Made by a program: the position numbers and the translations under genes
Assembly: GCA_000708835.1 (NCBI GenBank)
Contig: DF236957.1
Span: 62,001 to 126,000 of the forward strand
Length of the DNA stretch: 64,000 nt
From: Klebsormidium nitens
Taxonomy: Eukaryota; Streptophyta; Klebsormidiophyceae; Klebsormidiales; Klebsormidiaceae
Direction: 5' to 3'
In this document: positions 1 to 11,500 of the stretch, piece after piece
Numbering within the stretch: position 1 is the first letter of the stretch
Layout of the letters: each line of letters begins with the position of its first letter
The notes under the pieces: model-generated
What the model was told of the DNA's origin: nothing
Seen by the model: only the letters and a program-made list of their open reading frames with translations
Database searches by the model: none

Positions 1-629
1 CCATGTCAATTGCAGTTGCCTTCAAGGACAGCATAGTACGTGCCACTTTGAGCAAAGTCTCAGCTTGCAGACATGCATGCCGAATGCTGGAAGGGTCAGC
101 TGCTCCTGCCCAAATCCAGGTCACATAGTCTTCACGTCTGAGTTTTCAACAATAGCATGCGATTTTCGGTCGAAAGCAGAGGTAGCTGAACTGAGATTGG
201 TGTGATTTTGTCGCACCAGAAATTGCTGGAATGAAGTATTTCGTTGCATTCTCAAAATCTATCCAGCCTGCCATAATTGCGTCTTTGCAACAATGCTGTA
301 TAAGATTTTCTGCAAGAAGTCCAGCTTTGCTAGTCAAAGGTCCTTCTCAAACCTTTGAGGTCGGAACCCAGAGTCTCTGTTTGGTGTGCAATGGGCTTAA
401 CCTTAATAAATATGTTTACTTGCGGTTGGCCAAATTCATCTGGGAATTCTTGCCGTGTTTTACAAGTAGCAGTTTAATGTTGCAAAACCGGCTGTCCAGG
501 AGCAATTAGAACATTCCTCCCTAACTGGACGTGCTTGCCTAGAGTCTATATTTTGACCTTGATTGAAATTGTCACCTTTGCTGACAGGTCAGCAACCCGG
601 CATTCAAAGCAGCACCCCTCCCGACTGTC
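1..629. other. 5' flank of BSD-domain gene, no gene seen
   Basis: Only short overlapping open frames are present and none has family resemblance or credible splice structure. The stretch just before position 630 should hold the promoter and 5' UTR of the BSD-domain gene, but I see no convincing TATA box or named element. Confidence 0.5.
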
Positions 630-3600
630 ATGGACAGCTTTTTCAAGAAGGCCCAGGAGTTCGCGAGCGCCTCGTTGAAGAAGTCTCAGGTGCGTCGGCC
701 GTCCACGAATGTTGGTCACATTATCGTTGGTCTTTCTCCTCATCGACGGATTGTCATTCATAAATAGACACATTTTTTGTCCTTCATTTAGTACCATGCA
801 GATTATTCGAGTTCGCTCACTTTGACCGCAACTCTTTTACTTCAAGTAAACCTTCTGATAAGGGCGCTAGCCTCCCCCTTGTCTTTGGATCTTTGGGTGA
901 TTTTCACTAGAGGATGCCGTGGGGGCTCACTAGAAGCATGCACGAGGGTGCATATTGCAGATCGAGGCAGACTTTGTATGCTGGTTGGTTGTGATGATAA
1001 CTCTCTCAATATTCGACCTCTGCGTTCTTTGCCCCCCAAATGGTGGGATTGGGGCAATGTTCAAGGCTCTTGAGAGGATTCTCGAGCGAAGCTGGCTTGA
1101 AAGACCCTTGGAACTCTGAGAACTTGAAAAAGCTATGATGGGACTGCATTTGGCTCGGTCCCACCTCATCATTAACGGCTCCTCGAGTAAAGTGCGTCCA
1201 TGTCAGAACCTGTTCATAATTGGTGACAGTTGTTGCCAAACAGTGTCGACCAAGTCATTCTGCCGCTCCTTTTGTGGTTCCCTTCCATGCCAATAGGGTC
1301 TTCACCTTCACAGGGTCTCACGCCATTCCGAATGTTTCTTAACACAACGATCCCTCAGCGATCTTGCCATCTATCTCAAGGTCTTTTCGCTCTTCCACTG
1401 TGACGCTAAAATGACTTTCTAGGATCTCTCCGTCCTTCATTTGCTCTGTCCTTCGTTTCGTCGGGGAAAGTACTTCCCCAGGAGCTCGCGGTCGTTCGCC
1501 CTCATTCTCTGTGTATGGTTCCTGTGCTCCTCTGTGCCCTTACAGGAGCCTTCCTTTTGTTGTGCCTTTATGAAGGGCAAGCCTTCACAGTCCAAACCAC
1601 TTGAAGATGCTAAAAGCTGAACCCTTTTGCTGTGAAGCATAACCATTGCGCTGAATAGTCCCAGGGACCACACAACGAGACGCCCTGTCATGCAGAGCTC
1701 CTCTACACTTACATTTCCTGCTTCTCATTCCCTTCTGATATGGAAAAGGAATTCCTTTTGGATCCCTTTTGAACGGAAACCCTCTGGTATGGAAAAGGAA
1801 CGACGTCTCTCTCCAGGAGCTTGCAACCACCGCCGCCGCCCAGTCCCGCGAGCTAGCTACTGAGACCGCGAAACAGACCCGCCTCGCCGCTCAGAGCTCG
1901 TACAAGGCCGCAGCAGAGGCCAGCAAGAAGGCCGAGATCAAGCTCAAGCAGTTGGCGCTCGACTTGAATGCAAAGGGGGGGCCTGGTCAACCCAGCAAAG
2001 AACAAGAGTTGCAAGAGGCGGGGATCACTGAGGAGCTGATCGACTTCATTCGGGGGATCGACATCAAGACATTCCGGCAATTTCCCTTGGAGGATGCGTT
2101 GTGTATCCTCAACTTCGAGCTTCAGTGCAAAACACTGTCAGGGGTGTTTCGCTCTGCCGTGCTTTCCTTCTTGCTTTCAGATAACTAGAGGCATCAAAAC
2201 GGCTCTGTATATTTACCCTTTTTGCATCCGGACACAAGTCGGTGTATATCTTCGTTGCTTGTCAGGGAGCCAAGAGCATGCTTGCTTGGGAGTTTCTCAG
2301 AGGGGAAACATTTGTCGTTGGAATGGACCACGAGCCTTCCAGGCCCCTATGTGTGAGTCGCAGGCCTCTCGCACCGCGCGGATTTTGTATTCGAAACACT
2401 GAGGGATCCCTCTGCAGTTATTGAAGTTCAGATTCTTCAGGGTTTGGGGCTTAAGATGTGCAGGTACAATGGTTTTACTGCGCTTTACATCCTGCCTCTA
2501 CCTGTCATCTCCTTGACGCCCTAAACAGCCGCACAAGCAGCCGCCGGCCTCCAGAAGACTGACAGCGGGATCAGTGACAACGGCAGCGACTCCCCATCCG
2601 AGAAGACCCCCAAGGAGCAACGGGTGGACGGCAGCGAGTTGACACCGTTTCAGGAGCACCATGCGACCCTGGTGCTCCAGACAGTGCAGGTGCGCTGCCT
2701 GGGATTATGAATGTTGATAGATAGTGCAGCTGAAGATCTTGTTGAAACCGTTGGTCAGCCGGGAAAGAGCAGAAGAACCGTAAACATCCTTGCAGAGAAA
2801 GGAAAATGTTTGTCACATTGGCAAGATTCTTGCAGATCGTTTTGAGGAGAGATGAAACGAACGGGTGGGGGAACAAGTGTTTACGAAGATTTTACGAAAC
2901 CATGCGGAATGAGAGGAGCAAAGATGAGACCAGATAAAAGTGCCAGGAAAGACCAAGAGGAGAACTATTGCCGTGAGTAACGATGGTCGTGGTGCCCCTG
3001 CAGGAAGTTGCGGACTTCCGGTACGTGTTGTGCCCACGGCGAATGAAGGAGTCCCGCTTCTGGAAGATCTACTTCACGCTAGTCCACTCACACATTGCCC
3101 CGTGAGTAGGTTCGAGGAGAAGTTGTTACATGCAGGCTTTCTTTGCGTTGCTTTTACCATCTAAGAACCTGGAGCCTATACTTTCTGACTGCTTCCTTCC
3201 AGACGTCTGCGCGATCTGTGGTATACGCGCAACATCTGGGATTGTGGACCTTTTCCTCAGTTCTGCTTGGCACAAAGGTCGGGACTGGTATCTGAGTTTG
3301 GGACTGGTATCTGAGTCTATCCTGCTTCTTTAGAGGCTTCCGTATCCGTTTGACAGTGTGGCTGGAGAGTCTCCCTTTCCTTTCCGAACGGCTGTAGAAC
3401 AGGAAGTGCTGGCTCACTTATTTCGTAAATCTTTCACGCTTGAATGTGGAGCTCTCTAGACAGTCTTCAGATTTTCAGTTGTCTTTGAATGGGGCCGAAT
3501 ATTCGGCAACCGAATCTTCAGAAGCCGTAAGTTTCTCATGGTTGAATGTGGAGCTATCTAGACAGTCTTCAGATGTTCTCAATGGTCTTTGAAACGGCAA

Positions 3601-6600
3601 TCGAATCTTCAGAAGCCTCGAAGATGGACACCGGAGGATGTCGTTTATGACGCCTGAGTTTTAGGGTTTTAGGGTTTTAGCGTTTTAAAGTTTTCATACC
3701 AGTAAGCGACGGTCCCTGCACGCCACCATTCAGGCTGTGAGTTCAAAGAGGGCGTCAGAGTTCAAGGCGCACTAGTGGCATCCAAGTCCTGACAGAAAAC
3801 CTCGTCGGACGGCTCGGATGCGCAATCTTCCTTTGCCTCAGCAACCAACATGGCCATCTGCACTGGAGGACCGTCACTTGGCCGGCAGCATAGCTGGTCT
3901 TCTTTCCTGGCCTGTACAGAAGTGCTCGAAGGTCTCTGGTCGCCCCGGTTTTAACGGTGAGACGACGCCGTTTCAAACGGACCCGCTTTGGATTGCAGGT
4001 ACGAGGCGCGCTGGCAGCAGGCCCAAGCCGCCAAGCAGCCGGCAGAGCCGCCAGCGGAAACTGCTGCGAAGGACTCAACGAAGCCCAGCGCAGCAGCCAC
4101 AACCGCTGCCAGCATTGCAGAGACCATGAAGCCGCTACAGGTGCGACTCGCAACAGGTCATCGATTCTAAGTTCCGTCTTTCAATGGCACAATAATCAGT
4201 TCTGGCTTTCTCTCGGAGATTTTGTCGGATCAATGAGTGTGGCTTTTGATGTTGGTATTTCGGTTTGTTAGAGGTTCGACATCCGTCTAAAAGGTGGAAA
4301 ATGTTTGCATGACTAGAAGAACTCGCTGGACACTTGTTCGCCCAAACTGCACTCTGCTTGGATGACATCAGCATCTTTCGCGCTTGCTTATTGCATGGTA
4401 GCCGGCACTTATCGCCATTGTCAAGCTTTCTTACAGTTGGCGCTTGATGTCACGCCCGCAGCAACTCACCAGATGCTGGTCTTTCCGGGTCATCGTTGTT
4501 AGAAAGATGCAAGTCGCGCTGTTTTTGTTCAATCGGGAGTGCAAATGATCAAGCACGGAACTTATTTGCAGTTGCTGTTCCAAAGCAAGCTCGTTCTGGT
4601 TTTTGACACCAAAGCCCATCGACGGCCTGTGCCAGTGTGGTCCGAGACTGATGCGGTGTCAACTGTATGCAGGAGTCGTTCCTAGTGGGCATCCAGGAGG
4701 TGCGGGCGGGCTTGACTCAGGCGGGGCGCACGATCGCCAGCAGCGTGACGTCATCATCCCCCAAGCCCGCAGGTGGGCCGCCATGCCAGGACCTTGCAAT
4801 CATTTTGAAGCGTTTTACTAAGCGTTTTACTTTAATATAAGTCTCGTAAGCAGGGGGAAAGCCAAGGGCCCCAGAGGCTTCATTCGAAATTATCGGAAGA
4901 GAATCGGATGTAGGAGATATGCGTCCTCTCCGAACCCGCTGCAGACGTTCATCCCTGCAGGGAAGCGCAAGTGCTAAGCCCGCCAAGGGAGAAAAGTGAT
5001 TCGAATGGCCATTGAAAATGGTTCCAAAACAATCCTGTTTATTCTTGTACCTCGTTAGTGGCGGCACCCGCGATCTGATTGCCGTCGAAGCTGTTTGAAA
5101 ATTCATCCTCCTTTGTGTTCCGTAAAGTGTCAAGTACTTGCGTCCCCTCAATTGCGCTGCTGAAATCCCGGTATTGCCTCTCGCAGAGAGTCCAAACCCA
5201 GCATTGACGGCATCTGCGGGTTTGATGGCCATCGACGCACTTTAAGATTCATCTAATGTTTCGTTCCGGCAACGGATTTTTGACTGACACCAGATTTCCT
5301 TCTTGGAGAGAAGCCCAAGTCCAAGCCCCGCCAACGCCCTTGAAGCCATGGAAACAGCGCAAAACTCGTTTTTTTCCATCTTCACCGGCGTATCAAGTAT
5401 CTTCAGTCCTATTCTCCTACCTCTCATTTTCTGTTCTTGCAGAGAAACCGAAGTCCAAGCCCGCCAACGGCGGCATCCGCGACCTGGCGGCCGTCAAGGC
5501 TGCCGCGGACGCTACCCCTGCCGCGTCCGAAAAGAAGCCGGCCGTCCGCGAGACGACGGGCGCGGTCCAAACCGCCACGGGTACCGAACCGAGCGCTACG
5601 AACCCGGACAAGAAAGAGGGACCTCGCGAAACGGACGGGAAGGCGGCTGCCGGGGGGGCGGTTTCGCAGGCGAAAGCCGGGGGGGGAAACGAGAAGGGCG
5701 AGGAGACGGACTTGGATGCGTATCTGATGGGCGCCTTGGACGATGACGGTGAGGGCCCCTCTACTTTCTAGCTTTCAGTCTTTCAGATGAGTTGTTTTCC
5801 GTTGCCAGTCCTCGACAGACCGGAGGTTGCGCATATCGTGCTAGTGGATGGATGCACTGGGCATGGTACGCACAGTTGAGTGTTTTGGCAGCTCGCTAGG
5901 TCTTTGGGTCAACCAAAACGGCAATCTTCCGGCGCGACTGGAGACTCCTCTTTGGTCTTCGATAGTGGAACCAATCCCTTCAATTCCGTAATCTAGGGAG
6001 TCAAGGATTGCTGCTTCTCCTACTTTCGTTCACGCTCTTAGCTATAGCAGCTTTGAAGAACGTGCAGAATGGCTGCTGCAATGGAACCCTCTGCTTTTAC
6101 GTTCGAGGGCAGCTAACGGATAAACTGAGTGAAGGGCTAATAGTCTGTGCAAATCTACAATTTCTGAACTACTGTAGGCGTGCTTTTTGTAGTTGACGAT
6201 GATGACGACGGGGAGGGCTTCAACGAAGAGGACTTCGAGAAGCTAGTCAACAGCGGGGTAAGAAGCGGACCTTCTTCGCTTAACTGCTTGCGGATGTCAA
6301 GGTTGTGATTATTGTGAGGTTTGCTGTTCCAGCATGCAGAGATGTGTCCGTCTGCCGTGCGCACTCTCCTGTGGATAGCGGTTCTCGCTGGACGTTAATG
6401 GTGGTAAAACAAGAGTGCTACTCAACCCCGTGTCTTGAGTTCTGGTGTCCGAGTTCGATCGTGACCATTCGGGCTCGATTGGCCGATCTTGCGAGCAAGC
6501 AGTGACTCAATATGTCAATATGTCAATGTATGTCAATATGTCAGTATGTCTGATTGTAGTATATCAGAACACATGCTCAGAGAGACCCCAAAAAACACTG

Positions 6601-6804
6601 CCAGACATAGCGGTCCATCACCTAACGAACAATTCACATCCTGCACTTTGCCCCTGGCGGTATTCACTTGAGACCTCCATTGGAGACTGAACCCACAAGT
6701 GGGTTCCCCTGCGCTTCTAGCTCGTCCTGACAGGTTTGTAACATTCCGCGCAGGGGTTCATGAAAGACGAGCACAAGGCTGATAAGGGGAAGGTTGCTTC
6801 ATGA
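630..6804 (+). CDS. BSD domain-containing protein (plant type)
   Basis: Nine exons: 630-689, 1817-2102, 2529-2689, 3004-3101, 3999-4140, 4673-4772, 5443-5748, 6193-6257, 6754-6804. All phases join and the sum is 1269 nt (422 aa). The N-terminus (MDSFFKKAQEFA) and the Ala/Lys-rich helix after it match plant BSD proteins. A conserved block AGITEELIDFIRGI lies near residue 88. The BSD core spans exons 3-4, with ADFRYVLCPRRMK and the aromatic signature RFWKIYFTLV at about residues 172-196. The C-terminus is acidic (runs of Asp, then FEKLVNSG), as in plant relatives. BSD domains also occur in TFIIH p62 and synapse-associated proteins; the role of these plant members is poorly known, so no function is assigned. 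An alternative acceptor at 6178 would add five residues to exon 8. Exon 7 has decayed copies upstream (see findings). Confidence 0.85.
3282..3315. repeat. Short tandem doublet in BSD-gene intron 4
   Basis: The 17-bp unit gggactggtatctgagt occurs twice, almost head to tail. It lies in the intron after exon 4 and shows only a small local duplication. Confidence 0.7.
3439..3625. repeat. Intronic tandem duplication, two ~85-100 bp units
   Basis: The unit starting ttgaatgtggagctctctag at 3439 recurs at about 3542 with point changes. Both units run through the tag 'aatcttcagaagcc'. The repeat lies within intron 4 of the BSD gene and has no coding content. Confidence 0.85.
3660..3688. repeat. Interstitial telomere-like repeat (TTTTAGGG)
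   Basis: Two perfect ttttaggg units are followed by a degenerate ttttagcg inside an intron of the BSD gene. TTTTAGGG is the telomere repeat type known from some green algae. Two to three units could also arise by chance in T-rich intron sequence. Confidence 0.5.
4961..5345 (+). pseudogene. Decayed copies of BSD-gene exon 7 start, in intron 6
   Basis: Exon 7 begins at 5443 with agaaaccgaagtccaagc. Near-matches with an AG in the splice-site place lie at 5309-5345 (acceptor cag changed to gag) and at 4961-4990. The next part of the exon (ggcggcatccgcgacctggc...) has a counterpart at 5061-5092, as if one copy were split by about 70 bp of inserted sequence. These are not usable exons: frames are broken and no donor follows. 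Confidence 0.75.
6507..6552. repeat. AT-rich short tandem repeat (atatgtca-like)
   Basis: Five or so imperfect copies of a 7-11 bp tatgtca unit lie in the last intron of the BSD gene. It looks like a simple microsatellite. Confidence 0.8.
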
Positions 6805-8569
6805 TCCGGGTCGAAAGGTGAGCCCCGGGTTTGTATAATTGGGGCGAAGGATGTCTTGTTGCACTATGTACCCCCAAAAAGCGAGCCTGAGTTGGCAGCT
6901 CATGTCTCTCCATGTAACTGCAAGTTTCAAATGGCGCCATGTCGCAGAAGCAACACAAGACCGGCTGAATGGTCAATCTGAACCATTGCCAGCCCAGCGA
7001 GAGTGAACAACGAATGCGCCCTGTACTGCAGATCTCGTTGGGTGAAATTGCTCGAAGGGAAAGGTTTCTGTTTCGATGATGGAACTGAAGAACTGTACGG
7101 GGGCAGAAACAGAGGGATTATAGGATCTAAAATCCTCTCGTTCGACTGTATATAGTGGTAAGTGGTTTGCCACCCAAGTATCACGAGCATAAACAAGTTC
7201 AGCGTCTTATGCAAGTCAATATTAGATCATTTAGCTGGGTCTTGCAAAGCAGACTCTTGGGATATCGATAGAAACAGCAATCATTTCTTCAAATTCTGGT
7301 AATTCAAACTTTACGATCTTTTCCTCAGGCGACCACAATTGTAGTCAGTAGAACCACAAGATAAGCCACTGCAAAGTCCATGGCTTGCAGTACGTCGCAA
7401 CTTGTATTCTTGTATGAGTGGGGGCTCAACTCCGATTTGCACCTTCCTTTGAATTCTACTAGGCTATACGGATTACTCAGCTGGGGAGCATGCTGTCGGT
7501 CAACACTTGGTACCTCGAACTCGGATTGTTTGTCATTCTACATGCATGGATTCCGTCAAACCCATCAACTCACCTGCTGCATATCGGTATATGACGAATT
7601 TGCGGGCATGAACTTACTTATATACGTTTGGACTCCAATTATCCATCCGGCAACTGACATATCTGATGATATCGCGTTCGTGGCTATACGGTCATTTGGA
7701 TTCGAGTGTCACTATACGCATATGCAGCCTGCTATCGTAGCATGGCACAAGCTATGATATACAAAGTATTCTCGAATGGCAGATTGAGCCGGATCTACCA
7801 TTCTCACCGGCCACTTGCGATCAGTATATGTATTTGTGCTGTAAAAAAGAATTGCAGCTCGGCGCATCTACATGGTCGGATCGGAAATCGCATCCATATG
7901 ACCATCTTCGGGCTTGCAGCTGCCGGCAACAGGTACTTGCATGCATTGAATTCTGCTATTTGAAACAACTGTTGGAATATATATGCACAAATCCGCATGT
8001 GTGCACGAACACTGTCTTAAAGCCACAATTGCTATATATGTACCTGCAAACGTTTAGCAACCGTGAACATAAATAAACTGCGTGGGCTCGATCATCATCT
8101 GTGTATAACATATATCGTTGCACTATATATAGTTCAATTCAATGCAGAATATTCCTTCGAATCGCCCTCAAGCGGCCATCACTAAATTTGATATAGCCTA
8201 ACATCATCAAATATGATAAGATTCGATTTACAGACCATGCCGTACACTAAGCGAGCTTTGCACCAAAAAAATACAAATGTGATGAATTTACATGTAACCA
8301 CGATAACGACTAGATGAAAGAGTATCAAGGGTACAGCTAAGTTTCACTGCAGGCCAGACTACATAGTGTACAACTAAAGTGAATGGTAAAGAAAAGGCAG
8401 CTTCTCCGTCCTGCACTTGGACTGAATTGAATTCCTTGTGCTATTGCTCTTCATGGCGGCTGCTCTACATCCAAAAAAGCTAGGGGCGGCAGGGCCTTTT
8501 TTGCCCTGCCCCTCCCTCTCAGCAGATTACTCATTTCTACAGCAAACATCCCAGAAGAGATAGTTCTTC
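6805..8569. other. Intergenic, convergent 3' ends, no gene seen
   Basis: This lies between the stop of the BSD gene and the stop of the His-rich gene on the other strand. It is more AT-rich than the exons. Open frames here (for example 7380-7757) have no family resemblance and no flanking splice logic. Confidence 0.6.
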
Positions 8570-11500
8570 TTACGCCTGCCCATACATGCGGATTTTGGGG
8601 GCTGAAATAAACGCTTCGTTGGTCTCCGTAGGGCGAGACCCGAAGACGCCACGCCAGAAGGCGGCCACTGTCTTTGCAATCCTTCCAAAGAAGCTCTCGT
8701 CATTGCTGTCGTCGTATTTCTCCATGTCATCATAGCTGGCGCCGCTGAACAGCTCGGCAGCAGGGTTGCCGAAAGAAGGCTCCTCGAAAGTCTTGGCGAG
8801 AGACAAAGGCTGCACAAATGAGAAGCACCCTTTTCCGGTCTAACCGAGGGCTAATTTTGGTGAATCGTTCTCTAGTGAATCGTTCTCTACTTTTCTTCTC
8901 GTATTCACTTGCGGATGCAGATTACATCTCCAAATTACGATCTCAAAAGGTGGTACCGACCAAAAAGCAGTCCAGAGGATAGAAGACAACGAAAGACCTT
9001 TCTCGACACTTTCTCGACACCCTCTGAAAAAGGTAAAAGACATGTAGTTACACAAACACTCCCATCTCTCGAGCTTGGGTGCTTGCCACTGGGCAGACTA
9101 TAGGACTGATTTCTCCACAATTCAAGGTGAACCCTCCTTCGTCAATTTATCAATCCGCTCTGCTTATTCCATTCGCTAAGCGCAAACAAAAGCGTCAGCC
9201 TAGCTCTGGCTATAATCAGCCGGTAGGAAAAGCGCAAAAAGATCTTCCCAAAGATATAAGGACACAGCTCATGCTGGAACAAAACGAGGGCAGCTGAGGT
9301 ACGCCTGAGAGCATTTGAGGTACTTACCTCAACCTAAACATTCGAAGTCGAAGAGGCACTTGCACGGCGATACTGAAATCCTTCCAAAACCCTCCTCCTT
9401 CCAAAAACTCTTGTAATCCCGACAAAGTGAGAAACAAGTGTGGAAGCGGAAACAGAAGACTTGAGCACAAACAAAAGGACGATAGAGACACGTGCTTACC
9501 AGGGAAACCTCCATCTTCCCCTCACAGGAGGCGGGGACGTCAAAGAAGCCCTCGTCGATGTCCTTTGTGATGTTGAAGTACTGTCAAGAAAGGAAGGCCC
9601 GAGATATGAATCCTCCGGACTTTCAGTCTTCTTGACGCGTTTTCTCAATAGGATGCTGATCAATCTACAAATCTACTCTACTGAAGAGGTTATCAAAGTC
9701 GTTCTTGACCTCTTTGGTGAAAAGGGCACTGAAGTACTCCAGCAGAATGCGCACCTTACCAAATTGCATAAAACGAGTCAAACCCCGTTGAAAACAGATT
9801 GCACATTCATTCGACGGTACAAAGTCATTCGAGTTCTTCCTCGACTATTCAGACATATTGATCACGTTCTCAAGTAACGGCTGTCAAGTGCGGAGGATTT
9901 GCACTCAACTGCGATGAAGTCGTTCAAACCTTTCGATGTGGACCTTGAGATTAACAGAGAAGGAGGTAACGTCAAATACAACACAAGTCGCCTCGATGCG
10001 ACCTACAAATTGGGACACGTGACAGATGCGAATGCCTGAGTTGTGGCAGCTCACGTTGGTATGAACAGCGCTGTGGCACTTCTTTGCGGCGTTGATGGAG
10101 ACAGGGATGTTGCTCTCGGAGGTAAGGGACACCACGACCTGCAGAAAGAAAATGAAACCAGCGTCCGCTTGTGCAAAACGACAGTACAGGCAGGATTTTA
10201 TATTGGTGCAAATCTGCAGGCACCCTGCTCTTTCATCAGCACCGAGAAAAACCAGCAAGTTTGCCTTTTTAGTACTTTAAAGAGATCTGAAGGATGATAA
10301 CGAACTTCGAGCGGTCCTTCCTGAAGGTCATGTTTGCAGTCATGGGATCGAATTTAATGCCAAAGCGCTCTAACCCAGTAGCTCAATGCTCGGCTGTTAT
10401 GTAAGTGGAAACGAGTGACTTTTCCTCTGCTATAGTGGAAAAATGCGGAAAAAGCAAAAACAAAGTTCCCCATTGGTCGTTAGGTTACCCCCAGACATTC
10501 TTTGGGGCTACTTTGCGATTGATCACTCCCAAGCATCACTGCCGTGTCCCTGTTCAAACAGATGGCTCTTGCAGAAAGAAGGGATATGTTCATCAAGAGC
10601 AGAATGCCGTGCTTAAAAGCAGAATGAAAAAACACAACTGATTGGTGCTTACGATTGCCTTCTTGGCCTTGATGAAGTACATGTCGACATCAAGGGACCC
10701 TCCAACAACGATGGTGCCACCCTGCGAAGAAGCAACGCAGAATAATTACAACTTCCGTCTTGTTACAAACCCTCTAGACTTTATCCTTCAGTCCTCAGGG
10801 GTTATCTTTCTTAACCTCCGTATCCGTTGTCTCTTCAAAGACAGGCCAACAGGAAACAAAGTATTTCAGATGCAGAAACAGAATGCGAAAGCTTATGCTT
10901 GAGGGAAGCACAGCATCCGAACAGCAGGAAAGCAACCCAGCACGCATAAAAAGTAAAAGCGCAATCCATACTCAGTCTGGTGTGTCATGCTCTAACAAAG
11001 ACAGTCTCAATCTCCATGTTCACATTGATTCTATAAAAGGAACTGCGAGATAGACATAATTCCATAGAAAGTCCAAACCTTTCGGTTTTAACGGCATTAG
11101 GCAGGGTCCCAACCTTGTGCCAACACCAGACAATGAATCATAAAGACGTGTCTGACATAAACGAGACAGCGGAACAGCAGCGTGACTACTGACCAGGTGA
11201 ATTGAGAACAAGAGTGACATGTCAAAAAGCGTCAAAGAAACCATCTGAGAAAGGCCTGCTAAGTTTTACAGATGCCTGCTGAAAGCTCTCAGAAAACGTA
11301 GGGCTAATATACTCCCTACGGTCTGAACTGCAGACCCCTAGAACAGGAAACGCTTATGCAAACACTTGTTGAGCTCAAAGGAGGTGGACCATATGCAAAA
11401 CGTCAAGGCGAAATGGCCTCTCCAAAAAAGTGCCAAGGGTTTCGCCAGTCAGGAGCAATCAGTGACCAAAACGCTGCAGCGATTTGATGGAAAATCCGAA

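Noticed and set aside
7380..7757. 125-codon frame in the BSD/His-rich intergenic region
   Set aside because: No splice context, no family likeness and AT-rich composition unlike exons nearby.
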